A DNA stretch of 64,000 nucleotides, from positions 6,267,501 to 6,331,500 of the forward strand of contig JAHQIY010000007.1 in NCBI GenBank assembly GCA_019054805.1, written 5' to 3'. This document shows positions 1 to 9,640 of the stretch, piece by piece. The stretch comes from Brachionus manjavacas. Taxonomy: Eukaryota > Rotifera > Eurotatoria > Ploima > Brachionidae. Both the position numbers and the translations under genes were made by a program. The number at the start of each line of letters is the position of its first letter. The first letter of the stretch is position 1. Under the pieces are notes generated by a model. That model had not been told where the DNA came from and made no database searches. It saw only the letters and a list, made by a program, of their open reading frames with translations.

Positions 1-19
1 CTTTTCCTTGCTTGAATTC

Positions 20-720
20 ATTTTCAGAAAATAATATCAAAAAACTACAACCAATTCAGAATACAATGAGCCAGTATAGCCAAATGGTTTGCGTGTTAGT
101 CATGCAAGCAGAGGATCGAGGGTTCAAAACCCGCTGAGGTTGAAAAAAATCTTCAAAATATCTCTGCAATACGGGGCGAATGTTTAAACCTCTTTCATCA
201 TAAAAATAGGGGAAACAGTTTCGACTGTAGATGATCAACTCGATGCAGTAGCATCTGTATCAGATCGAAGCCGTTGCTCAAAAAGGTACTTGAAAAGGAG
301 ATGAGCGCCTCCCCGTTATCCACTAGGATAGAATAGGGACAATTATTGTAATTCAGAATACAGCAGTCAGATCTATCCTTAAGTTTAAAATGATACTCCT
401 TCCAACATCGTTATCATGAAGATTTTAATAAACTTAAATTACTAACAGTTTCGAATCGGCATTTTTGAGTTGAGTGAGAGATAAGTTGGGACAGGACTGA
501 GTCATTCTATTCCATTTGTTGTCAGACTGGTGGAGGAATACAAAGAAGGTTTCGAATCAAGATTTATTGAATACCCAACTCCATTGTGTAATTGCTACCT
601 TACTTTTTGCACTTTTTTCCTATAGCTTCAACTATGTAAACATGTGTCACATGTACAACCTATATCAAATAAATTAATTAATTTAATTTTTTTTTAAATT
701 TTATTCTGAAGGAGCTCTAG
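20..720 (+). pseudogene. Jockey-like LINE 3' end (reverse transcriptase C-terminus), interrupted by a SINE
   Basis: Broken reading of a non-LTR retrotransposon ORF2 end. Either side of the SINE, one frame reads like the conserved post-RT block (LQxIQNTAxRSILK). At about 517-600 a second open stretch reads VVRLVEEYKEGFESRF then IEYPTPLCNC. Stops and frameshifts separate these pieces. The right end, around 690-750, has a motif (gaaggagctctag then an A-rich tail) shared with the fragment at 27345-27640 and, more weakly, with 54285-54395, so these are probably copies of one family ending in the same 3' UTR. Assignment to the jockey group is by motif resemblance only. Confidence 0.6.
66..349 (+). 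mobile_element. tRNA-derived SINE with 13-bp target site duplication
   Basis: The 284-bp insert is bounded by the same 13 bases, aattcagaataca, at 53-65 and 350-362, and interrupts the LINE reading frame there. Its first 80 bases look like a degenerate tRNA: an A-box-like tagccaaatgg, an anticodon-like stem-loop (tgcgt..atgca) and a B-box-like ggttcaaaacc. The acceptor ends do not pair, so it is not a functional tRNA gene. The body has no coding capacity. Related body sequence without the tRNA head occurs at 1870-2035, and a short piece at 1378-1440. Confidence 0.75.
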
Positions 721-931
721 CTTGGCACAGAAAACAAATAACAAAAAATAAAAATTTTTTTTCCCTTTCATTAAAAAAAGGGGGACCGATTTCGGGTAAT
801 AATTGCGATCTAGATGATCAGTTGAATTCCTAAGAATTTAACTTTTGTTTCACAATTTAATTATTAATTTTAATGGTCAAAACTTTTGACAAATGAATGC
901 ACCATTTTTTAGCTTAAAAAAAGGGTTTAAA

Positions 932-1052
932 GAATCTGTATAATAATTCTTTTTTATACAGATTCATTTGACATTAAAATATTAAAATATTAAAACTATG
1001 TTGTATCCTTTTAGTTCCAACTACTAAATTTTTAGAACTAAAAGGATACAAC
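932..1052. repeat. Two adjacent perfect hairpins
   Basis: First hairpin: 12-nt arms at 932-943 and 954-965 around a 10-nt loop. Second hairpin: 18-nt perfect arms at 1000-1017 (gttgtatccttttagttc) and 1035-1052 around a 17-nt loop. No coding sequence covers them. They may be the remains of small palindromic elements; function unknown. Confidence 0.7.
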
Positions 1053-1110
1053 TAATAATTTGGATGCTAATCTTTGAGAGGGGGCTGCTAAAAAATTTTT
1101 TTTTCAATTT

Positions 1111-1795
1111 GGTTTAATTTTTTGTGATTGAATTACAAAACGTATCCACTGTTGAAATAACATTGCAAAAAATTTCATATCTGAAACAAAAATTTTAGGT
1201 AAAATATATCAGGTTTATTTTTTTTTGAAAAATTGAAAATAAAGTATTGGGAATTTATTTTCAAGCTTTAAACTTTAATCTGGAACGATAAATTTAACCA
1301 TCGAGTTGATTTAAATTATTGATAAATATTTCATTAAGCAAATAAATTTTCAATATTTTTCCGCTTTCATTAAAAAAGGAGGAACGGTTTAGACTGGGTA
1401 AAAATTACGGTGTAGATAATCAAATCGATGCATTCATCTGGTTTTATTACTAATTTTTTGTTAGAGGATGAAGCAGACTCAAAGTTTTAAATAAAAAAAA
1501 TTAAAATTTTACTACATTGTATTCGTTTTGACTCATTTATTGAGTTATTTTACATAAGTTTTTGAAATATTGAAAATTGATTTGTTTTAAGAAATCATCA
1601 CTGATTTTCAATTTAAAAAATTTTTTTTTCAATTTTTCAAATAAAACTCATTCTATTTTACCAAAAATTTAAATTTTAGATTTGAAATTGCTTGCGATAT
1701 TCACGAGTTTAAAATTATTTTATTGAAATATCTCACTTTTGCAATGTTATTTCAACAGTGGATACGTTTTGTAACTCAACCACAAAAATTAAACC
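1111..1795. mobile_element. Inverted-repeat (MITE-like) element
   Basis: The left end 1111-1253 and the right end about 1610-1795 are imperfect inverted copies over roughly 140-180 bp. Both carry ggtttaattttt, then acaaaacgtatccactg and gttgaaataacattgcaaaa in the appropriate orientation. There is no transposase in the roughly 350-bp interior, which contains a SINE-body-like piece (1378-1440). The terminal motif recurs singly at 39327-39380, so the family is dispersed. No convincing target duplication was found. Confidence 0.6.
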
Positions 1796-1869
1796 ATTTA
1801 AAATTCAAAGTAAGAGTGATATAAAATATTTTATGGTTCAAGAAAAAAAAGAAAAATTTGAAAGGTAGC

Positions 1870-2035
1870 AATTGCTGAAGAATCTTTAAACATCTCTGCA
1901 CTGCGGGACGAATGTTTACTGGGCTAATAATTGTGATGAAAAAGATCAACTCGATACTTAAAAGGGTACTGGAAAAGGAGATGAATGCCTCTAAATTATC
2001 CGCTTGTATAGAAAAGGGACAAATTATTATTATCA
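1870..2035 (+). repeat. Headless SINE-body copy
   Basis: Alignable by eye to 145-345 of the SINE: both share ctctgca(a/c)t(a)cgggg/acgaatgttta, gatcaactcgat, ggtact(t/g)gaaaaggagatga and an ending gggacaa(a)ttatt. The tRNA-like head is missing and several gaps are present, so it is an older or truncated copy. Confidence 0.55.
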
Positions 2036-2049
2036 ATTTCACAGTGGAG

Positions 2050-2275
2050 TCGGGTTAATGATATATCTTGATTCAAAGCCTTCTTTATATTCTTTTACCA
2101 GCCTGAAAACCATTGATAAAGAATGACCCAGTCCTGCTTTAACATACCATATTAATTAAAGATCTTATGGTGTGCAATATTGTAGGGAGTATCATTTTTA
2201 AGATTCAAGATAGATCAAACTATTGAATTTTGAATGACTTGTAATTTAGTTTCTGAAAATGAATTTATTTATTTT
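2050..2275 (-). pseudogene. Inverted fragment of the same jockey-like LINE 3' region
   Basis: The reverse complement aligns with 20-52 plus 363-560: it carries tttcagaaa, an IQN-type block and the WWRNTKK/VEEYKEGFE region in degenerate form. Many stops. It is in the opposite orientation to the copy at the left edge. Confidence 0.5.
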
Positions 2276-2860
2276 TTTTGTTTAAAAAATTATGTTAGAT
2301 TCGGCGATGACGAAAAAAATTAAATAAAAAAAATATAATAAAAAATTTTTAAAGGGAAAAAAAGTTAAAAAGTTTTTTTCTGAAAGAAGTAAAAATAATT
2401 TCATTTTCAATTTATTGTGCTTGTTTGTTTATTCTTTTTTCTTTGTTTGGACATAACGAAATACAGACAAAGCTCGCCGTTATAACAGAGAGGTCCGCTT
2501 CACCCATCATCACCTCTAAAATGTAATTTGAACAAGGAAAAGAATAATCTACAATTGATTCTATAAAGGATTTGTAAAGATTTTCAGTTAAGATAAAATT
2601 TATTTAAAAAAAACTTTTCAAATAAATAGCACCATCAATTTAATTGTATAGTTGACGAACTTACATTGTTAACAACTCCTGTTGACTATGAAAATTTTGA
2701 TCAAAGCATTTAACTAAAAATATTTTTCTTTCATTCGCTAATTTTTTTACCAGCAAAATCCTAAAAAAAAATTAAAAAAAATATTATTGATGCATTTTTA
2801 CTCGTCAAATCGATAATTAATTAAAGATTTTATTTTATTAAAACTTTAATTATTAAATTT

Positions 2861-3549
2861 CAGAGTTGTTTAAAAGTCACAAGTCTCAAGTCAAGTCCAA
2901 GTCAAGACTTTTTTTTTTTTTTTTTAAAAAGTCCCACCAAAGACTTTAAAATTTTTTTTTCAAAAAAAATTCCAAGTCAATACTTTTTTTTTTTTTTTTT
3001 TTTGGTGATTGGCCAACAACCAATCACCAACAACTTCCAAAGACCAAAAAGTACTAACGGACAAAAATTACCAACGACTATAAATACCAAGTACCTACAA
3101 CTAGTTTCTATTTATTTTTTTTTTTTTTTTTTAATTTTTAAATAAAATTATTTTCTTCTTTTATTTTTTAATAAAATTTTTTTTCTTTTTTTATTTTTAA
3201 ATAAAATTTTTTTTTCATTTTTTATTTTTTAATAAAATTTTTTTTTATTTTTAAATTTTTGAATAAAATTTTTTTTATTTTTTTTTTTTTAATTTTCAAA
3301 TAATTTTTTTTTTTTTTAATTTTAAATTAATTTTTTTTAATTAAAAAAATATTTTTTTTTAAATAATAAATATACTAAATTGACTTAAATTTTTATTTTT
3401 TTACCTTTTTTTTGGCAGCCCGTTTATTTTAGAAAAAAAAAAAAAAAGTCTTTGGTGGGACTTTCTTTTTGAAAAAAAAAATTTAAAAGTCCTGACTTGG
3501 ACTTTTTTTGATGACTTAGACTTTTTTTTGGGACTTTTAAACAACTCTG
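2861..3549. mobile_element. Complete hAT-type MITE with 8-bp target duplication
   Basis: The ends are inverted repeats starting CAGAGTTGTTTAAAAGTC, and inverted similarity continues inward over roughly 90 bp (shared agtcccaccaaagactt and ctgacttggactt motifs). The 8 bases TTAAATTT flank both sides exactly (2853-2860 and 3550-3557). A CAG-plus-G/A start and an 8-bp duplication are hallmarks of hAT transposons. The 689-bp interior is almost entirely A/T homopolymer runs with no reading frame, so it must be mobilised by a transposase encoded elsewhere. The ends differ from the CAGGGTTGGG end of the hAT pseudogene at 53345, so that element is probably not its partner. Confidence 0.85.
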
Positions 3550-5545
3550 TTAAATTTAATTTAAGCTAATAGTTCTCTAATCTACAACATACCCGGATCC
3601 CTAAACCAGGGCTCTGCTCGGACCCCATTTCATTTTTTTGTGACAATAAATTTTTTTTTAAATAAAGATTTAATCATTGTTATGACGGCTTAATATTTTA
3701 AAAATTTTTATCAAGCAAAATCGAGCTAAAGCTCAACCAAATTATAAAAATTCACTTATAAACTTAAAAATAAAAAAAAAATTTAATAAATAATCAGACA
3801 GGATAAAATTCGAAACATTGGACAAGGGACTTTTTTTATTGTTGAAAATTCGGGAAGAAATTTTAAGGGACCAAATTTTCTTGAACTTTTGACCAAATGG
3901 CTTTCAATTTTTTTTTAAATTTTTTTGTTTGATTTTATTTTCCCTTTTTTAAAAAAAAAAAATATTTTATAAATTAATGAATCTGGTATTGTGAAATTCG
4001 AATACAAATTGAATAAAAATTTCATTTTAAATAATTTCATTTTTTTTGATGAATTAAATAATATAAAATAGATTTAAAAGTTATTCCGGAGCAAAAAGAA
4101 ACTTTAATTTTTTTAAATCATAATCAAATTAAAAAAAATTTTGATTATCTTATTCATTAGATAAAAAAATGCAAAAACTATGTTGCAGTATATTGTAAAT
4201 TCATTTTATTATCTTTAACTTTAATTTATCAAAAAAGGAAGAATTTTTGTACATTTTGTATTGGAATTTCACTAGACCATGAATCTAATTCTAGTGATTA
4301 GAATTAGATTATTATAGATTATTATTAGATTATTAGATTATTTACATGAAAATATTTATTTTATCTGATATTTATATTTTTTAGAATTTAAAAGAAACAT
4401 TTAGACGTAGTTATTTATATTGAAGACATTTAGCTCTTTGAGCACAGTACAAGTCTTACTGTAACAGTTATGGTGTTGTAACCACAAAGAGACACTTAGA
4501 AATGCAAGTGCAAACTAAATTTTGTGTAAGAAAGCATATTTAATTCTTTAACTTAATTTTACAAATCAGTATTTGCAGACCATACATTTTTTCGAGGAGA
4601 AATATTTTTTTAATAATGTTAAATATACCAAGTTGTAGCAAATTTTATGCTCTTTCAAAATACGTTATGCTTTTTAACATTTTATGTAAAGTTTCGATTG
4701 ACATTGTGCAAAAATGTGTTACAGACTCCTTCAAATTTTACATATCTCTACTTATTTATTTCTACTTATTTATTGCCCAGAACATGATATTATTTTGAAT
4801 ATAAACATACCAATCGAAAGCTCTTGAGCTTAACAACTCGAATTAAAAAAAAAGCATGTTAAAAGTCAAAATCAGGAGTGTAATAGAGTTAAAAGTTTCA
4901 AGTTTTTTTTCAAAAATTTTATTCAAATTATAAAATGATTAATTATAAATTTCAAAAACAAATTAATTTTTAAAAGCCTTTTTTTTTATGCACATCAATT
5001 TTTCTTTTATAATTGTTGTCTATTTTAAACTTGTTTAGACGTTTGTCTAACGATAATTATTAAATTGCTTAATTAATTCTAACCTTTTTGACTCTGGTTG
5101 TTGAAACCAGTAGTTTGGCGAGCACTCGAATTTTCTTATCTTAATACTAAGAACTGTTTATAAACACTACTTTGTGGAATTTAAAGACTTTTTCCCCCTT
5201 CAATTTGATAAATCAGACTCGGCATAGAAATATAATTTACTTTTGAATATTTATAATCAAAAATATTTATAAACTTCCTAAAAAAATTAAAAAAAAAAGT
5301 CGGTTCGAATCCTCATCAAATATATTAAAGGACTATAATTTTTCGCTATTTTTTATTACTTAAGTGCTATACATTAATGTTATCAAAGATTTATTAAACG
5401 CACACATAAATAAACAAAATGTTGTTTCATTTGATTTTTTTTGTTAATAATCCATGAAATTAAATTAGCATTTAATCAATTAAGTGAACACGTTCAGCAT
5501 TTTTTACTGGCTTTTAATAAATTAATTTTAAAAATATTAAAATAA

Positions 5546-5740
5546 ACGAATGAATCTGAAAATGATTACAATTTAGTTCAATATGATTCCGATGAATCGG
5601 TAGAAGAAAATAAAGAAACTGAAAAACCAAAAATAGCCAAAAATTTTGAAAATTGGCTTTATAAATGTACCTTTAAAACAAATAACACTAAAACTTTGTC
5701 TTATTTATTATATTTAATTTTTTTAACTTTTTTTACATAG
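5546..5740 (+). pseudogene. Coding-like scrap, about 65 codons, unknown
   Basis: An ATG-less open stretch has protein-like composition: an acidic block (DSDESVEENKETEKP) followed by a lysine/asparagine-rich part with W and C (NFENWLYKCTF). It lies just upstream of the Tc1 remnant and is repeated in the other two unit copies (about 13400-13595 and 21271-21470). It may be an N-terminal piece of a transposon protein, but I do not recognise it. Confidence 0.25.
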
Positions 5741-5819
5741 CCTTTAATGCGTTCTTTGAAATAAATAAATAAATAAAAAATAAAACAAAATAAAGATGAA
5801 AATTACATTTTTAGAGAGA

Positions 5820-6134
5820 TTAGAAAAATCCTACATCTAGATATCAAAAAACTCGCCACTGATTTTAATTCTAAGACTCTAGGGTTAGAATAAGTAAGTA
5901 TACTGTAATGAGACAACTCCAAAAAAACGCTAAGATTCTCATACGACGGTCAGAAAACGACTTCTAAACGTAAAAAAAAGACAAAAAAAGCTAAACATGG
6001 TACAAATATAGAGTCAATTGGACGGCTAAGGATTGATCCAGAGCTATTTTTAGTAACGAGTCTAATTTTGAGGTCTTTAGTCGTAATTCAATAGTAATAG
6101 TAAAAAGGTTTAAAAATGAGAACTTTCATCCGAT
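5820..6134 (+). pseudogene. Tc1/mariner-type transposase remnant (unit copy 1)
   Basis: Shifting frames read like the middle of a Tc1 transposase: YTVMRQLQKNAKILIRR followed by FSNESNFEVFSRNS and VKRFKNENFHP. The same stretch in the element at 49490-50455 reads FSDESNFEVLNRKS and VKRFANEKYQP, so both belong to one family. In the catalytic DDE core the first aspartate (SDES) is asparagine here (SNES). The fragment stops at the LTR retrotransposon insertion point at 6134. Confidence 0.6.
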
Positions 6135-6304
6135 TGTAACACCCCTCCAGCAGACCCCGGTCTTATGGGGGCCTTGCTGGATCTCCATATATATATTTTG
6201 TTTTACAAAGTGGTTTTTAGAATAAAGAAGTTAGAGAAGAAACAAACTTTTATTTTTCTTTCCCTCTCTCTCTTTTTAATTATTTAGTAGCGCACGCTAT
6301 TAAA
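6135..6304 (+). repeat. 5' LTR (unit copy 1)
   Basis: 170 bp. It contains a tatatata run near 6189 and a C/T-rich tract before the end. The TG start abuts the CGAT target duplication, and the next bases downstream are the TGG of the primer-binding site. Confidence 0.85.
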
Positions 6305-6514
6305 TTGGTGGCAGCGGTTTAGCTTACAAGAAAAAATTTTTTGAACACAATGCTGAATGAACACGTGTTTTTGTTCGTACAGTTGGGTTTTAGCATAGCT
6401 GTGCTGTCTTTAACTATGATTGTTGTAGCTAGTTCTTTTAAAATTGTTACAACCCTCTGAACTGGTCAGTGTAAAGTTTTAAATTCTGGTCTTCAATTCG
6501 CCAAAACAAATGAG

Positions 6515-7155
6515 ATGTTCAACGGGACTCCGGAAAAAGTTCGCCGAGATTATTTGGAAAAGTCAGCGATCAAAACCGAACCGACAAACAAATGGCGAAA
6601 TGTTAATCAAAAAGGTTTCAGTGGGAATAGTCGGGGACGTTCTTTTCCTATTACAGGCCGAAATTTGAACTGCAGTTCTAAGCTGGAACAGCACGAAGGA
6701 AAATCTTTATTAGAGCTTATCAAAACACAAAATGTTTCATTTAATTACAAAAATGTTCGGAATAAATGGCACCAAACGAATCCGTTCATTAATTCTTGGC
6801 AAGATTCATCGGTTAGCACACCATCAGAGGAGAATGTGGCGATTTCTAAAAATAAAGGTTCCGGAGTATTTAAAACTTTCAACGAAAAATGTAAGGTAAA
6901 AATAACCAAGAGTTTCGATATAAATTTTCATGGAAAAACCAAATCGACAAGCCAGCTGCGAGATTATGTATGTTCTGCGGAAAATATGGTCATTTTGGAT
7001 CGGACTGTTGCTTGAGAAAACAAATGAATGTTGTCATTCCAGAAAAACGAAAACAATTTGTTACATCGACCCTGCAGATAAGCAGGAAATTGTGTCTGTA
7101 CTGTGGAAAGTCAGGACATTTGGTAGCAGACTGTTATTCCAGAAAAATCAGATGA
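6515..7155 (+). pseudogene. Gag nucleocapsid region with two CCHC zinc knuckles (unit copy 1)
   Basis: Frame 2 is open from 6515 to 7015 (166 codons, basic, rich in N, K and S). The zinc knuckles lie in frame 1 at 6967-7008 and 7093-7134, each matching C-x2-C-x4-H-x4-C (FCGKYGHFGSDC and YCGKSGHLVADC). The frame-1 stretch is open from 6895 without a start, so a frame change near 6895-6965 is needed to join them. The knuckles bind the genomic RNA during particle assembly in LTR retrotransposons. Copy 1 ends the knuckle frame at 7155; copies 2 and 3 have one more A after 7140 and read further. The capsid part expected upstream is not recognisable, so this is a remnant or a fused gag of a deletion derivative. 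Confidence 0.65.
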
Positions 7156-7234
7156 GAATGATAGCGTTAAAAAAAGAGAATAAACGGAGCAGAAATTATC
7201 GAATTAACCAGTCACGAATGAAAACAAGAAACAG

Positions 7235-7654
7235 TTGGTTCACGATATTAAATTAAAAAGTTGTTTTGAACCCCACGAAAATACCTGTTATCCCACATTG
7301 GTCGATGAATCGATGGCAACTCAGGAAAAAGAGAAAACTGAACTGGTATCAAATGCAGCAAGTCTCGTTAAGGAGACGCATCTTGAGCCAAACAGTACTG
7401 TTGAATGTGATCAGGAAAGTTACTGGGTTGTTCCAAATTCAGAAATTGTTCCTGAATGGCTGGAGGAGAGAAAAGCTGTTAAACAAGTAGAAAGAACCCG
7501 TGAAGAGCAAAAATCATTGGTGCGCCCCAAAAAGACTCGTAAACCTCCTGATCGGTTGCAAACTGCCGAGAAGTACAGCCGATTTAAGCAAATCCCAACA
7601 GCGACAGAACCAGCAGAAAAGAGCAGACTCAGATTATCGCTCATAGCTACGTAA
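7235..7654 (+). pseudogene. Downstream frame, possibly the pol 3' tail (unit copy 1)
   Basis: 139 codons from a GTG or internal position; the first ATG is at 7313. It is acidic/basic mixed, with no transmembrane segment. Near its end it reads RPKKTRKPPDRLQ, reminiscent of the basic, proline-containing tail that follows integrase in many Ty3/Gypsy pol proteins. That would make the element a gag-plus-pol-tail fusion with the enzymes deleted. In copies 2 and 3 one A fewer in the run at 7529-7533 shifts the frame just before this motif. Assignment is an inference; there is no catalytic motif. Confidence 0.35.
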
Positions 7655-7965
7655 CAAACCAAAGCGTTTGTGTGTTTTCTTCCCGTCTCAGTATCCAGCC
7701 TCAATTCACAACTGGCCGTATTGGTTGGCGTGGACGAAACGCCGCAGATAGGATCTATAGCCACGAGCAAACCAGTGTCGCACACTCCGCAAATCGTGAT
7801 TCATTTGCCTATGGATGAGCCATTAAGTGATATGCTCGGTCACGTTCAAGGTTTGTTAGGAACCGGCAAAACTACAGCAAGATCATACACTTTTTTTTTG
7901 TTAATTATTTTGTGTATTTTATTTCCCCGAACGTCGGGAGCCGTTCTTCCACGGCGAAGGAGTAA

Positions 7966-8135
7966 TGTAACACCTCCTTCAGCAGACCCCGGTCATCCTG
8001 GGCCTTGTTTGATCTCCATATTTATATTTTGTTTTACAAAGTGGTTTTTAGAATAACCAAGTTAGAGAAGAAACAAACTTTTATTTTTCTCTCCTTCTCT
8101 CTCTTTTTAATTATTTAAAAGCGCACGCTATTAAA
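7966..8135 (+). repeat. 3' LTR (unit copy 1)
   Basis: 170 bp, same ends as the 5' LTR. It is followed directly by the second CGAT. An extra reading frame (7670-8056) runs into it, but its composition does not support a protein. Confidence 0.85.
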
Positions 8136-8460
8136 CGATCTTTCATTTGTGTCTTTCCTGAAGAGACAACACGATCTCGCACCGGAGATGTGTTTTTCGG
8201 ATTAAGACCAATTTGGCACGTTGCATCACGTTATGTCGTTTTTGCTCTTGTTGACTTTGTTTAGTTGTATTAAGACACCACGTTGTAATCTTGTCTCCAG
8301 AGATGTGAGACCCATTCGCTCTGCTTTCGGTTTCCATGTTTTTCAAAGCAGATGGGACTATCTTTACTTTTTCCAAAGGTTCCATATCTCTTCTGAAAAA
8401 TGGGTTCCAAGCGGACACTGCAAACACGAGCTGCGGACTAATGTGAGTGCGATAGAGTGA
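8136..8460 (-). pseudogene. CR1/L2-like LINE fragment (unit copy 1)
   Basis: On the minus strand, the pieces read VSAWNPFFRRDMEPLEKV, then after a frame change MGLTSLETRLQRGVLIQ. These are the conserved C-terminal blocks after the RT domain in CR1/L2 elements (usually HLEYAVxxWxPxxxxDIxxLExVQ and LGLxxLxxRRxRGDLI). The fragment abuts the LTR element. No intact frame. Confidence 0.6.
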
Positions 8461-8779
8461 GGCTCCACCTGTCTAAACACGAGGAGAGAGGTTCGGAGGC
8501 CTAAAAAAGAGAGAGAATGTGATTAAATAAATAAGAAAAAAATATTTAACTAAATTAAATTATTACTATTATTATTATTTATTTCAAAAACTACGCCAGA
8601 TTTGGCGATGTAATTTAGATTTAAATTTATATTACATAAACCACTGAAAAAAAATTTTTTTCTGTTTTTTTTTTAACTTATCTGTCTTTTTTCTGATTTT
8701 TGATTTTTATTGTTTTTTTTTTCTTATATTTTATTATGAGGATTAATTTGGTTTTGATAATAATGGTTAAAATTAGCTA

Positions 8780-9640
8780 AATTATAAGGTATTAACAATA
8801 TGTGCAGCTTATCCAAGGCTTCTAAAGAATAGCTATTGGAGTTGGACTAGAAATTCCTTTTCAAAATAAGCCTTCGCTTATTTGAGAAGCTATGTTGTAA
8901 AATTGTACAAAATATCTATTATTAGAGTGTTTACTCTAATTGCTCTAGTTAGATAGTTGTTGGCAAGTTTTTTGGATCTGATAAACATGTTTTGTAAAAA
9001 AAGGGATTGAGTCATCCTGATGGCTAGGAATTTAGGGTTTTGTTCATAAGGAATCGGCTCATATCCGAATTTGAGCGAAACTTCTTTAAGAAAGCTAAGC
9101 TTTTTGTTTCCTAAATTAAATATAAAGTTTGATTTGCTGACATTTAATTTAAGTCTCCACATTGAGAGCCAGGGATGCAGTTCATTCAGAAATGTTTGAA
9201 TTGAATCAAAGAGATATTGCCTGAAATGTACCAGACGGAGAGGTCATCGGCGAGCAAAGCCATCTAAGTTGATTATTCTGCAGCGCAAGTAACATGATTA
9301 AAAAAGATGTTAAATAGTGTAGGTCTTAGAACGCTACCCCTGTGTGAATTTCCGTGTATGACTCATTAACTCTCACTCTGAATTCCCAACAAGAAAGGCA
9401 GTTTTCTATCCATTTTACTAAATATTTTGGAAATTGTTAATTTTTGAGTTTTTAGATTAGATCTTTATGCCATCCTTTATCAAAAGTATTTTCTGTGTCA
9501 ATGAAAATCGCACCAGTATTCTTGTTTAATTTTAAGTCGGATTTGATTGCTTGTATCAGTTTTAAGATTTGGTCATTAGTCTTGTGAAATTTTCTAGAGC
9601 CACTCTGAAATGTTGAAGTTGTGATCAAAATCAATGTTGC
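8780..9640 (-). pseudogene. Jockey-like LINE reverse transcriptase remnant (unit copy 1)
   Basis: Minus-strand reading in several frames. At 9634-9452: FRK/SRKFHKTNDQILKLIQ followed by TGAIFIDTENTFDKGWH, the fingers and first palm aspartate (FID). Around 9265-9225: MALLADDLSVWY, the ADD catalytic box. At 9162-8890: WRLKLNVSKSNFIF and NPKFLAI, the thumb-side blocks. Order and spacing fit one RT domain. Stops and shifts make it inactive. The C-terminal continuation near 8880-8780 resembles the LQxIQNTA region found at the window's left edge. Confidence 0.75.

Larger units (their letters stand above)
6135..8135 (+). mobile_element. Compact LTR retrotransposon, probably Ty3/Gypsy-derived and non-autonomous (unit copy 1)
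   Basis: Two 170-bp LTRs (6135-6304 and 7966-8135) start TGTAACACC and end CGCACGCTATTAAA. The 4 bases CGAT flank the element on both sides (6131-6134 and 8136-8139). A primer-binding-site-like TGGTGGCAGCGG begins at 6306, next to the 5' LTR, and a purine-rich tract (gcgaaggagtaa) precedes the 3' LTR. The internal part is only about 1.66 kb: it has gag zinc knuckles and a short downstream frame but no protease, reverse transcriptase, RNase H or integrase core. It would need enzymes from a related full-length element. The LTR ends are TG..AA rather than the usual TG..CA. The two LTRs differ at roughly a dozen positions, so the insertion is not recent. Confidence 0.85.

Noticed and set aside
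67..145. tRNA gene near the left edge
   Set aside because: A- and B-box-like words and an anticodon-like loop exist, but the acceptor ends do not pair and the stretch is the head of a 284-bp insert with a target duplication; it is a SINE head.
4616..4798. 60-codon ORF repeated in the three units
   Set aside because: F/I/L/Y/K composition is what AT-rich DNA gives by chance, there are no motifs, and its repetition is explained by the 7.86-kb duplication.
7420..7785. Minus-strand ORF of 121 codons opposite the LTR element's internal frame
   Set aside because: Shadow of the plus-strand frame; no start context, and it changes length between copies because of one-base differences.
7670..8056. 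Possible env-like frame with a hydrophobic stretch at the end of the LTR element
   Set aside because: It runs through the purine tract into the LTR, the hydrophobic part is translated T-run, and the other two copies read differently there.
8221..8460. Plus-strand 79-codon ORF
   Set aside because: It lies antisense to recognisable CR1/L2 LINE blocks on the minus strand.
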